A model generated the notes under the pieces. That model was not told the origin of the DNA. It saw only the letters and a program-made list of their open reading frames with translations, and did not search any database. The translations under genes were made by a program, and so were the position numbers. A stretch of 64,000 nucleotides of DNA from Cohnella mopanensis (GTDB lineage: Bacteria > Bacillota > Bacilli > Paenibacillales > Paenibacillaceae): the NCBI RefSeq assembly GCF_022352055.1, contig NZ_JAKRWM010000002.1, forward strand, positions 496,001 to 560,000, in the 5' to 3' direction. Shown here one piece after another: positions 1 through 7,639 of this stretch. Within the stretch, counting starts at the first letter, position 1. Every line of letters begins with the position of its first letter.

Positions 1-92
1 TGAGCTACTGAGACACGCAAAAAGTATCTTACCATAACCTTTTTCGTTCCGCAAGGATTAAATTTCCTTAGATCGCTTTTTTTCATTTGGAT

Positions 93-129
93 ACTAAAAC
101 CGCCTGCCAAAGGCTCGGGCGGTTTTAGT
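93..129 (-). terminator. Intrinsic terminator of the stalk-domain gene
   Basis: A 12-bp perfect inverted repeat (ACTAAAACCGCC with GGCGGTTTTAGT) surrounds a 13-nt loop and lies 43 bp past the stop codon of the minus-strand gene at 172-906. It is symmetric and could also stop transcription arriving on the + strand. Confidence 0.75.
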
Positions 130-171
130 AGAAAACATGAAGGGTATTACTCGTTTGAAAAATCTTTACGA

Positions 172-906
172 TTAATTCGTTTTAAGCCACAAACCGCCTG
201 TGCCGTCGGTTTTTCTGCCGAATAGGATTAACGGGTTGGCATCATCTTTTTTTACTTTGAAGGCTACCCATCCTGTCGTACTTTGTCCCTCGTAGAGGAT
301 TCCGAATAACTCTGGCTTAGGTGTAACGATCGAAGTAGAGTCATAATCTTTACCAGTTGTGGATACGAGCTTGAATTGTCCGGTCGAAATGCGAGTCGAA
401 CCGTCAGCTGTAGCAACAGTTGATGTTGTAACTTTTATTTTAGCCAGTAAATACTCGTAATCTTTATCAAGAGCTGCGCTGTTGGGATTGACATCTTTAA
501 GGAGTTGCCATGCTTTGTCGCCTCGCACCGTCTCTTCGACTTTGTATACGGCTACGAATTTGTCGAAGTAACCTTCCAAGTTGAAGGATACGGCTTTTCC
601 GACCGGAGTCGGGTTGTTCGGAGCTAAGCCGACCTTATCCGGTTCGACAGGAGGTAATGGGGATTCATCCACTTTATCCGTAATCGCGATCGTGCCTTTT
701 TTGGCATCGCGTTTGACCGTGATGTTCTCTAAGCTGGAGAGAGCGGCCAACGGAACGTAAATCGATCCATCAATGATTTTAACCTCTCCCTTTGCCTGCT
801 TGCCGTTAATGCTTAAGGAATACTTGGCGGCGGCATAAGCACCTAATGCTAAAGATGCAAAGACGACTACGAGAATCATTAATGATAATGCCAATTTCTT
901 TTTCAT
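172..906 (-). CDS. Secreted stalk-domain (copper amine oxidase N-terminal-like) protein
   Basis: A 244-residue exported protein of unknown role. It opens with a Sec signal peptide (MKKKLALS, a hydrophobic stretch, then AYAAA at about residue 25). A short beta-rich repeat at about 30-75 (INGKQ, then GSIYVPLAAL and GTIAIT) resembles the copper amine oxidase N-terminal or stalk domain common in Paenibacillus surface proteins. The remainder looks like an immunoglobulin-type DUF4352-like fold (about 95-240). The ATG at 906 was chosen because AGGTGG lies 8 nt upstream; an in-frame GTG at 918 would place residues ahead of the signal peptide. It is monocistronic with its own terminator. The domain calls are by eye; function is unknown. 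Confidence 0.75.
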   Translation of the reverse strand: MKKKLALSLMILVVVFASLALGAYAAAKYSLSINGKQAKGEVKIIDGSIYVPLAALSSLENITVKRDAKKGTIAITDKVDESPLPPVEPDKVGLAPNNPTPVGKAVSFNLEGYFDKFVAVYKVEETVRGDKAWQLLKDVNPNSAALDKDYEYLLAKIKVTTSTVATADGSTRISTGQFKLVSTTGKDYDSTSIVTPKPELFGILYEGQSTTGWVAFKVKKDDANPLILFGRKTDGTGGLWLKTN

Positions 907-1049
907 ATTGAATTCCACCTGATGGTCCCGATCGGTTCGGGGATTTGCTCGAATTGTGTAAGTGTCGGAAATTATTGTACATGAAGCGCAATGTTTTGAC
1001 TATATCGATTCATTACTAACGAACCGACGGTGCTTGTTCCGGCAATTGA

Positions 1050-1084
1050 AACAAAAAGAAAGCTGTCGAGATATTCTCGACAGC
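1050..1084 (-). terminator. Terminator downstream of tRNA-Gly
   Basis: The inverted repeat GCTGTCGAGA/TCTCGACAGC with a 3-nt loop is followed on the minus strand by a T-rich run (CTTTCTTTTTG). It lies about 80 nt beyond the tRNA-Gly 3' end, on the same strand. Confidence 0.8.
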
Positions 1085-1120
1085 GTGGAGATCTTAATAT
1101 ATAAGACATCTTAAGAGTAC

Positions 1121-1139
1121 TCATAATGGAGCTGGTGAA
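1121..1139 (-). repeat. Partial copy of the tRNA-Gly 3' end
   Basis: On the minus strand these bases read as the last 10 or so bases of the tRNA-Gly acceptor arm plus the TCCA tail and the 6 nt that follow it, with one mismatch in 19. The true tRNA end lies 40 bp away at 1161-1179. The copy could be a remnant of a deleted second tRNA or an old integration scar. Confidence 0.6.
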
Positions 1140-1166
1140 ATCCCTTCCGAAGATGAATATTCATAA

Positions 1167-1240
1167 TGGAGCGGGTGAAGGGAATCGAACCCTCGCCTCA
1201 AGCTTGGGAAGCTGGCGTTCTGCCACTGAACTACACCCGC
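1167..1240 (-). tRNA. tRNA-Gly (anticodon CCC)
   Basis: The minus strand folds as a cloverleaf: acceptor GCGGGTG with CACCCGC, D-arm GTTC/GAAC, anticodon loop TTCCCAA giving CCC, and T-arm GAGGG with TTCGATT loop. The 3' TCCA is encoded. The anticodon stem (CCAGC/GCTTG) carries a C-U mismatch at its second pair, which is unusual. The anticodon reads GGG glycine codons. A promoter lies just upstream and a terminator downstream, so this is a single-gene unit. Confidence 0.93.
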
Positions 1241-1261
1241 ATTTTGGAAGATGCAAAAAGT

Positions 1262-1291
1262 ATCATAGCACGAACATTTCGCTAAAATCAA
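1262..1291 (-). promoter_or_regulatory. Sigma-A promoter of tRNA-Gly
   Basis: On the minus strand TTGATT and TATGAT are separated by 18 bp, with a TGC extension before the -10. The -10 lies 21 bp ahead of the tRNA 5' end. Confidence 0.7.
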
Positions 1292-1383
1292 TGGTTCATA
1301 GGGTTGATATCTTATTCTAACATCGAATAATCGTGCAATGATATGGACGGCGCTTCTGCTTTTTCTTTTCCTCGGCTGTTCAT

Positions 1384-1391
1384 GATATAAT
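1384..1391 (+). promoter_or_regulatory. Extended -10 promoter ahead of the 1486 gene
   Basis: TGATATAAT is a perfect extended -10 about 95 bp upstream of the start codon; no good -35 is visible. Confidence 0.5.
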
Positions 1392-1485
1392 GCGAAAGAA
1401 CTGAACTTGCTGCTTTGCGCTGGCCGGAGTGTCTTACGAACGTAAAGACCAGTATTAAGCCAGTAAATTTGGAGGGGGTTTCCCC

Positions 1486-2406
1486 ATGACGGACGGTATT
1501 AAAGATAACTTGGTATTATTTCCTAAAACCTTGGATTATTATCAAATACAATTGACCAAAATGCTGGAGACGGAACGATACGGAGACGCTAAAGCGTTAC
1601 TGGACTTCCTCCTTCAATGCCATGGCGAAGCAGAGCGTCATCATACGGAATGGCAAGCATTGCTAGGATGGCTTGTCGCGGCGTTTCCCGAAGCGGCAAA
1701 CCCTTCGGAATACGGTGTGTTCGGGATGGAAGACGAGGAACAGGACGAAGAGGATTTGATTAAACGCAGAGTCGTGGAGAGATTCGAATCCGATTCCGAG
1801 TATATTCCGCAATTGTTAGCTTCACTTTATAACGGAGATGATCCGGAACAGCAATTATTGATTTTAGGTCAGCTCATGCACATTAGCCATCCCGATATTG
1901 AACTTTCTATTAAGCAATGGCTGGCTCGCATGGAGTATATTCCCCCGGTGCAGTTCAGAGCTCTTCAAGCTTTGAAGAAACAAGGGGCGGCGGGTCCCAT
2001 AGCTTTATGGCGGGACGGCGAGAGCATTACCGTGGATGCGAGGGACACTCCTTTGTCGTTTGAGGAATTTCCGCAAGGCATTCATCACGTGTTGGACAGA
2101 GTTCGCCAGACCGCGGAAGTATCCGATCCAACGCTTTCTTATTTCGCTGAAGAAATGTGGAAGGAATGCGTGGAGATTGCGTATGGAACTTCGATTTACA
2201 AGGGTATGATGGAGGATGATGACGGTTCATCCGATCTATGGGGTGCGGCTCTTCATCAATTGTTAATGGAAAAACTTCATGGAAAACATAGCGATGAATG
2301 GATTAGAGAACAGTACGGGATAACGGGCGAATTGCGCTTTCGTTACGAACAAGCGCTGCGTTGGCTTCGCCAATATTCGGTTGAACCACGACCGACTCAT
2401 ACATGA
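1486..2406 (+). CDS. Conserved hypothetical protein upstream of tig (YsoA position)
   Basis: A 306-residue soluble, acidic, mostly helical protein. It has an acidic linker near residues 84-92 (EDEEQDEED), and repeated helical segments fit a TPR- or HEAT-like architecture, but I see no signature motif. In Bacillus subtilis the TPR protein gene ysoA holds the same position just upstream of tig, so it may be the positional equivalent; sequence similarity is not evident by eye. The start follows a strong GGAGGGGG site. It is separated from tig by a tig promoter, so it is probably its own unit. Function unknown. Confidence 0.8.
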   Translation: MTDGIKDNLVLFPKTLDYYQIQLTKMLETERYGDAKALLDFLLQCHGEAERHHTEWQALLGWLVAAFPEAANPSEYGVFGMEDEEQDEEDLIKRRVVERFESDSEYIPQLLASLYNGDDPEQQLLILGQLMHISHPDIELSIKQWLARMEYIPPVQFRALQALKKQGAAGPIALWRDGESITVDARDTPLSFEEFPQGIHHVLDRVRQTAEVSDPTLSYFAEEMWKECVEIAYGTSIYKGMMEDDDGSSDLWGAALHQLLMEKLHGKHSDEWIREQYGITGELRFRYEQALRWLRQYSVEPRPTHT

Positions 2407-2421
2407 CTTGTCAGTTACGCC

Positions 2422-2450
2422 TTGAACGGAGCACGATGTTGTTTTATAAT
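2422..2450 (+). promoter_or_regulatory. Sigma-A promoter of tig
   Basis: TTGAAC and a perfect TATAAT are spaced by 17 bp. A GC-rich hairpin (GCCGC/GCGGC at 2470-2485) lies in the 5' leader before the ribosome site. Confidence 0.75.
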
Positions 2451-2512
2451 AGAGTGGTTTATGTGAATGGCCGCATTGAAGCGGCAAGATGTTACGGAGG
2501 GGAAAGCATAAA

Positions 2513-3802
2513 ATGACAGCAAAATGGGAAAAGATAGAGAAGAACGTCGGGGTTCTTGAAGTTGAAGTGGATGCAGAGCAAGTTACGGTTGCTTTGGACA
2601 AGGCATTCCGTAAAGTCGTACAAAAAGTAAACGTACCGGGTTTCCGTAAAGGTAAAGTGCCACGCGGCATTTTCGAAGCTCGTTTCGGTATCGAAAGCCT
2701 CTATCAAGATGCGATCGACATTTTGCTTCCTGAAGCTTACACGAAAGCAATCGACGAAGCCGGCATCGAGCCGATCGATCGTCCTGACGTAGACGTTGAG
2801 CAATTCGGTAAAGGCAAGTCGTTCAAATTCAAAGCTAAAGTTACGGTAAAACCGGAAGTGAAGCTTGGAGATTACAAAGGCTTAGTCGTTCCAGTTGAGA
2901 ATACGGAAGTTACCGAAGAAGAAATCGCTGCTGAGCTTGAGCGTTTGCAAAATCGTCATGCGGAGCTGGTTGTCGTTGACGAAGGCCCTGCCCAAGACGG
3001 TGACCACACTTCCATCGATTTTGAAGGCTTCTTGGATGGAGTTCCGTTCGATGGCGGCAAAGGCGACAATTATTCGCTTGAGCTTGGATCCGGCTCTTTC
3101 ATTCCAGGCTTTGAAGAACAAGTCGTAGGCCTTAACATTGCCGAGGAGAAAGACATCAACGTCACTTTCCCGGAAAATTACCAAGAACCTACGCTCGCTG
3201 GCAAAGCGGTCGTATTCAAAGTGAAATTGAACGAAATCAAACGCAAAAACTTGCCAGTACTTGATGACGAGTTCGCTAAAGACGTTAGTGAGTTTGATAC
3301 TTTGGAAGAGTACAAAAAAGACTTGATCAGCAAGCTTCAGGACCGCAAAGTTAAAGATGCCGAGATCGCTCGCGAAGCGGCAATCGTAGAAAAAGCTGCT
3401 GAAGTATCCGAGCTTGATGTACCGCAAGTTATGGTTGATACCGAAATCGGCCTTATGCTGAAGGAGTTCGAAAACCGTCTTGGCCAGCAAGGCATGAACA
3501 TTGACCTGTACTATCAGTTCAGCGGTCAAGACGAAGCTGCTCTGAAAGCGCAAATGCAAGGCGATGCTGAGAAACGCACTCGCAACAACCTCGTGCTTGA
3601 GGAAATTGCAAAAGCGGAAAAACTCGAAATTACTGACGAGGACATCAACGAAGAGCTCGAGAACTTGTCCAAGCTCTACGGTCGTTCTGCGGACGAGCTT
3701 CGCAGCATTTTCGCATCGAATGGCTATCTGGAGAACATGGCTGGAGATCTTAAAGTTCGCAAAGCCGTGAAATTCCTGATCGACAACAGCAAATCCGCGT
3801 AA
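2513..3802 (+). CDS. tig: Trigger factor, ribosome-associated chaperone and prolyl isomerase
   Basis: Trigger factor (429 residues, the normal size) binds ribosomal protein L23 at the exit tunnel and shields nascent chains. The N-terminal ribosome-binding domain contains the signature GFRKGKVPR at about 46-54. The FKBP-type PPIase domain spans about 150-245 (DFEGFLDGVPFDGG), and the helical C-terminal cradle follows. The ATG at 2513 was chosen because GGAGGGG precedes it by 8 nt and the sequence aligns from MTAKWEK; an upstream in-frame start at 2489 would be ahead of this ribosome site. A terminator follows, so it is monocistronic. Adjacent clpP and clpX place folding and degradation together. 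Confidence 0.98.
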   Translation: MTAKWEKIEKNVGVLEVEVDAEQVTVALDKAFRKVVQKVNVPGFRKGKVPRGIFEARFGIESLYQDAIDILLPEAYTKAIDEAGIEPIDRPDVDVEQFGKGKSFKFKAKVTVKPEVKLGDYKGLVVPVENTEVTEEEIAAELERLQNRHAELVVVDEGPAQDGDHTSIDFEGFLDGVPFDGGKGDNYSLELGSGSFIPGFEEQVVGLNIAEEKDINVTFPENYQEPTLAGKAVVFKVKLNEIKRKNLPVLDDEFAKDVSEFDTLEEYKKDLISKLQDRKVKDAEIAREAAIVEKAAEVSELDVPQVMVDTEIGLMLKEFENRLGQQGMNIDLYYQFSGQDEAALKAQMQGDAEKRTRNNLVLEEIAKAEKLEITDEDINEELENLSKLYGRSADELRSIFASNGYLENMAGDLKVRKAVKFLIDNSKSA

Positions 3803-3828
3803 ATCGCACAACGAGATCGAACATAGGA

Positions 3829-3859
3829 AAGGCACGTGAAATCCACGTGCCTTATTTTT
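3829..3859 (+). terminator. Intrinsic terminator of tig
   Basis: AAGGCACGTG/CACGTGCCTT forms a 10-bp stem with a short loop, followed by ATTTTT. Confidence 0.85.
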
Positions 3860-3995
3860 CACCCTGAATACATAATTTCAAGACCTCCCGGGGTTCGGCG
3901 TTCGCCCGAAAAGAACTCGTCAACATGACATTCGGATTTGAACGTGTTAAACTATTACCGAGATTTGAAGTCCAATGAGAAAAGGGGTTGGTAAC

Positions 3996-4598
3996 ATGTT
4001 GGTACCAATGGTCGTCGAGCAAACGAATCGCGGAGAGCGGTCGTACGACATCTATTCTAGGCTCTTGAAGGACCGGATTATATTTCTCGGAAGCGCGATT
4101 GACGACGATGTCGCCAATCTCATTATCGCCCAACTGCTTTTCTTGGCAGCGGAAGATCCAGAGAAAGATATCCACCTGTACATTAACTCCCCTGGCGGCT
4201 CGGTAACGGCCGGAATGGGAATCTTCGATACGATGCAATTCATTAAGCCTGACGTATCCACGATTTGCGTCGGAATGGCCGCAAGCATGGGTTCCTTGCT
4301 ATTAACAGCAGGCGCTCCCGGTAAACGGTTCGCGTTGCCGAACAGCGAAATTATGATTCATCAGCCGCTAGGCGGCGTGAGAGGGCAAGCGTCGGATATT
4401 AAAATCCACGCGGATTGGATCGTTAAGACCAAGCAAAAGCTCAACCAAATTTACGTGGATCGCACGGGCCAACCTTATGAGAAAATCGAACGGGATACCG
4501 ATCGGGATAATTTCATGAGCGCGGAAGACGCGGTGCAATACGGATTGGTTGACAGGGTCATTAACTCTCCGGTTGCTATCGATGGCCAGAAAGCATAA
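3996..4598 (+). CDS. clpP: ATP-dependent Clp protease proteolytic subunit ClpP
   Basis: ClpP (200 residues) forms the 14-subunit serine protease chamber fed by ClpX and other Clp ATPases. The catalytic triad is visible: Ser97 in GMAASMG, His122 in IMIHQPLGG and Asp171 near TDRDNFM. The start ATG at 3996 gives the canonical N-terminus (about four residues, then [20 protein letters not shown]) and follows AAAAGGGG; an upstream ATG at 3975 has no ribosome site. In B. subtilis clpP lies elsewhere under CtsR control; here it sits between tig and clpX, and I did not find a convincing CtsR operator. Confidence 0.98.
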   Translation: MLVPMVVEQTNRGERSYDIYSRLLKDRIIFLGSAIDDDVANLIIAQLLFLAAEDPEKDIHLYINSPGGSVTAGMGIFDTMQFIKPDVSTICVGMAASMGSLLLTAGAPGKRFALPNSEIMIHQPLGGVRGQASDIKIHADWIVKTKQKLNQIYVDRTGQPYEKIERDTDRDNFMSAEDAVQYGLVDRVINSPVAIDGQKA

Positions 4599-4653
4599 GA
4601 TGATAACTCCGTCCCTTGGGACGATAGATGCGGTTTACTAAGGAGGGTTTACC

Positions 4654-5910
4654 TTGTTTAAATTCAGCGACGAAAAAGGTCAGTTAAAGTGCTCGTTCTG
4701 CGGCAAATCGCAGGATCAGGTCCGAAAGCTGGTTGCCGGCCCCGGCGTATATATATGCGATGAGTGTATCGAGCTTTGCACGGAAATCGTGGAAGAGGAG
4801 CTCGGTCACGAAGAAGATCTCGATCTGAAAGATATTCCGAAACCGAAGGATATTCGCAATATCCTGGATCAATACGTTATCGGTCAGGAGCAAGCGAAGA
4901 AGTCGTTATCGGTTGCCGTGTACAACCATTACAAGCGGATTAATTCCCAAGCGAAGATCGAGGATGTCGAGCTTCAGAAGAGTAACATCATGCTTGTAGG
5001 TCCAACGGGCTCCGGTAAAACGTTGCTCGCTCAGACAATGGCTAAAATATTGAACGTTCCGTTCGCGATCGCGGACGCAACGTCATTAACCGAAGCTGGT
5101 TACGTTGGTGAGGACGTAGAGAACATACTGCTTAAGTTAATCCAAGCAGCGGACTACGACGTGGAGAAAGCTGAACGCGGTATCATCTATATCGATGAAA
5201 TCGATAAGGTGGCCCGTAAATCGGAGAATCCATCCATTACCCGTGACGTATCCGGAGAAGGCGTACAGCAAGCGTTGCTGAAAATTCTCGAAGGAACGGT
5301 CGCTTCCGTACCTCCGCAAGGCGGACGCAAGCACCCTCATCAAGAATTCATCCAGATCGATACGACGAACATTCTGTTCATCTGCGGCGGCGCGTTCGAC
5401 GGTCTGGAGCAGCTCATTAAACGGCGCATCGGCAAGAAAGTCATCGGATTCAGCTCTGTCCTCGAAGGACAGAAGGATCTGAAACCGGGTGAATACTTGT
5501 CGTTGGCTCAACCGGAAGATTTGCTCAAATTCGGGCTTATCCCTGAGTTTGTAGGCCGTCTGCCTGTTATTTCAACGTTGGAGCCACTCGACGAGCCAGC
5601 TCTTGTCCGGATCTTATCCGAGCCGAAGAACGCTCTTGTGAAGCAGTATCAGAAACTGCTCGAGATGGACAACGTGAAGCTGGAGTTCGATCAAGGCGCG
5701 CTTGAAGAAATCGCCCGCGAGGCGATCAAGCGGAATACGGGAGCTCGGGGTTTAAGGGCGATCATCGAAGGCATCATGCTCGACGTGATGTACGAAGTGC
5801 CATCGCGCGACGATGTCGTCACCTGTTTGGTAACCGAGAAGGTTATCAAGGAGAAGTTGTCGCCGGAGCTCACGACCAAAAAAGGCAAGAAAAAAGAAGA
5901 GAGCGCGTAA
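4654..5910 (+). CDS. clpX: Clp protease ATP-binding subunit ClpX
   Basis: ClpX (418 residues) is the AAA+ unfoldase that delivers substrates to ClpP. The N-terminal zinc domain has four Cys in two CxxC pairs within residues 13-38. Walker A is GPTGSGKT at about 115-122, Walker B is IIYIDEID near 180, and the RIGKKVIGF loop and sensor-2 GARGLRAI follow. The start is TTG at 4654, chosen because AAGGAGGG lies just upstream and the protein begins MFKFSDEKG as in the family. It follows clpP by 55 bp without a terminator, so the two are probably co-transcribed. Confidence 0.98.
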   Translation: MFKFSDEKGQLKCSFCGKSQDQVRKLVAGPGVYICDECIELCTEIVEEELGHEEDLDLKDIPKPKDIRNILDQYVIGQEQAKKSLSVAVYNHYKRINSQAKIEDVELQKSNIMLVGPTGSGKTLLAQTMAKILNVPFAIADATSLTEAGYVGEDVENILLKLIQAADYDVEKAERGIIYIDEIDKVARKSENPSITRDVSGEGVQQALLKILEGTVASVPPQGGRKHPHQEFIQIDTTNILFICGGAFDGLEQLIKRRIGKKVIGFSSVLEGQKDLKPGEYLSLAQPEDLLKFGLIPEFVGRLPVISTLEPLDEPALVRILSEPKNALVKQYQKLLEMDNVKLEFDQGALEEIAREAIKRNTGARGLRAIIEGIMLDVMYEVPSRDDVVTCLVTEKVIKEKLSPELTTKKGKKKEESA

Positions 5911-5976
5911 CGGGAGCAGGACGAAAGCCGCCAACAAGGCCTTTCGGCCGACGCGGAGTTCGCCTAGATTGCCGGT

Positions 5977-6002
5977 TCCACCCTGCTAAATCGCGGGGTG
6001 GA
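5977..6002 (+). other. Hairpin in the clpX-ispG gap
   Basis: TCCACCC/GGGTGGA forms a 7-bp stem with a 12-nt loop, 28 nt before the ispG start. No T-run follows, so it is not a standard terminator; a processing or leader element is possible. Confidence 0.35.
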
Positions 6003-6030
6003 CTTTGGCGTATACAGGGGAGAAAAAATT

Positions 6031-7131
6031 ATGTTCAGACGTACGGATACCGTTGCCGTGAAAGTCGGAAATTTAACGATCGGCGGCAACAACCAAGTAA
6101 TCCTTCAGAGTATGTGCACGACGAAAACAGCGGATGTCGAAGCAACGGTAGCCGAGATCAAACGGCTTGAAGAAGCGGGCTGCCAGCTCGTTCGCGTGAC
6201 CGTAAACAATAAAGAAGCGGCGGAAGCAATCAAAGCGATCAAGCAACAGATCAGCATTCCGCTTGTCGCGGATATTCATTTCGATTATCGGTTAGCTTTG
6301 CTCGCTATCGAGAACGGAATTGACAAAGTACGGATCAATCCAGGCAATATTGGCCGTCGTGAGAAGGTCGAAGCCGTCGTTAAAGCTTGCAAGGAACGAG
6401 GCATTCCGATTCGGATCGGCGTTAATGCAGGATCGCTGGAAAATCATCTACTTGAGAAATACGGTTATCCGACCGCAGATGCTATGGTCGAAAGCGCATT
6501 GTTCCACATCGGCATTCTCGAGGAACTCGATTTTCATGATATTATCGTCTCTCTTAAAGCATCTGACGTTCCAATGGCCATCGAGGCTTACATGAAGGCG
6601 GCGGAAGTGATCCGCTATCCGCTCCACTTGGGCATTACGGAAGCGGGTACTTTGTTCTCCGGGACGATCAAAAGCTCCGCAGGTCTTGGAGTTCTGCTGA
6701 ATAATGGAATCGGAAACACGATGCGGATTTCATTAAGCGCGGATCCCGTCGAGGAAATCAAAGCCGCAAGGGAACTTCTCAAAGTATTCGGTCTGATTAC
6801 GGATGCTCCGACGTTGATCTCTTGTCCGACCTGCGGGCGTCTCGATATCGATTTGTTCGCGGTAGCCAACGAGGTAGAAGAATATTTGTCCAAGCTTAAA
6901 GTTCCGATCAAAGTTTCCGTGCTCGGCTGCGCGGTCAACGGCCCGGGCGAAGCCCGTGAAGCCGATATCGGCATCGCGGGAGCGCGGGGCGAGGGTATGC
7001 TGTTCCGTTATGGCGAGATGATTCGTAAAGTGCCTGAAGCGGATCTCGTAGACGAGCTGAAAAAAGAAATCGACTCGATCGTGGCTTCCTATAACGAGAC
7101 GGGTGTTATTCCGGGGCGCAAACATGGATAA
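6031..7131 (+). CDS. ispG: 4-hydroxy-3-methylbut-2-enyl diphosphate synthase (IspG/GcpE)
   Basis: IspG (366 residues) carries out the penultimate step of the MEP isoprenoid pathway, converting MEcPP to HMBPP with a [4Fe-4S] cluster and flavodoxin or ferredoxin as reductant. Cluster ligands are seen in SCPTCGR (about residues 268-274) and [12 protein letters not shown] (about 302-313). The TIM-barrel N-terminal part contains [11 protein letters not shown]. The ATG at 6031 was chosen for the AGGGGAG site before it; an in-frame GTG at 5998 has none. The next gene overlaps the stop codon by 8 bp, suggesting translational coupling. Confidence 0.97.
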   Translation: MFRRTDTVAVKVGNLTIGGNNQVILQSMCTTKTADVEATVAEIKRLEEAGCQLVRVTVNNKEAAEAIKAIKQQISIPLVADIHFDYRLALLAIENGIDKVRINPGNIGRREKVEAVVKACKERGIPIRIGVNAGSLENHLLEKYGYPTADAMVESALFHIGILEELDFHDIIVSLKASDVPMAIEAYMKAAEVIRYPLHLGITEAGTLFSGTIKSSAGLGVLLNNGIGNTMRISLSADPVEEIKAARELLKVFGLITDAPTLISCPTCGRLDIDLFAVANEVEEYLSKLKVPIKVSVLGCAVNGPGEAREADIGIAGARGEGMLFRYGEMIRKVPEADLVDELKKEIDSIVASYNETGVIPGRKHG

Positions 7132-7615
7132 AATGAAGAAGCTAACGATGTCGATTATCGGACTAAGCTTGCTGGCGGTCACCGCCTGCGGGAAGGACCA
7201 ATCATCTACGTCGGAACATTCCCATCATGCTTCGAATGGCGATTTGCGGGTGATCACTGCTTCCGCGGAGAAGCTGCCTTCATTTCTGGATACGCAACAA
7301 GCTGCAGTGCAGGTGGCTTATCAGGTTGCCGCCACGCTAAGTGATACCTTGCAATGGATACCTTGTTATTGCGGTTGCGGCGATAGCGCGGGGCATAAGA
7401 GCAATTTGAATTGTTTTATTAACGAGATAAGGGAAGACGGTTCCGTGGAGTGGGACGATCATGGGACGAGATGCGGCGTTTGCGTGCAAATTGCCATGGT
7501 GTCCGCCCAAATGAAACAAGATGGCAAGACGAATCTTGAAATACGCAATTATATCGATAGTAAGTACGGTTCGGGATATGCGAATCCGACGGACACTCCG
7601 ATGCCGATAAGCTGA
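7124..7615 (+). CDS. PCYCGC-motif lipoprotein
   Basis: A 163-residue lipoprotein. A positively charged start and hydrophobic stretch end in a lipobox (LLAVTAC, Cys about residue 23). The mature part has the signature [12 protein letters not shown], then NCFI and RCGVC, giving several paired cysteines typical of the PCYCGC family, whose function is unknown. The cysteine spacing would suit metal or redox chemistry at the outer membrane face. Its ATG lies inside the end of ispG (overlap ATGGATAA), so it is likely translated by coupling. An alternative start is Met4 (7133). The family name is confident, the role is not. Confidence 0.85.
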   Translation: MDKMKKLTMSIIGLSLLAVTACGKDQSSTSEHSHHASNGDLRVITASAEKLPSFLDTQQAAVQVAYQVAATLSDTLQWIPCYCGCGDSAGHKSNLNCFINEIREDGSVEWDDHGTRCGVCVQIAMVSAQMKQDGKTNLEIRNYIDSKYGSGYANPTDTPMPIS

Positions 7616-7639
7616 TTAGAACGGAATGCGGGATGATGA

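Noticed and set aside
2882-3862. 326-codon minus-strand frame over tig
   Set aside because: Antisense of the well-conserved trigger factor; Phe-rich translation typical of reverse-complement shadows.
3900-3995. CtsR operator before clpP
   Set aside because: GTCAACATGACA is only a partial match; the paired GGTCAAA heptads are absent.
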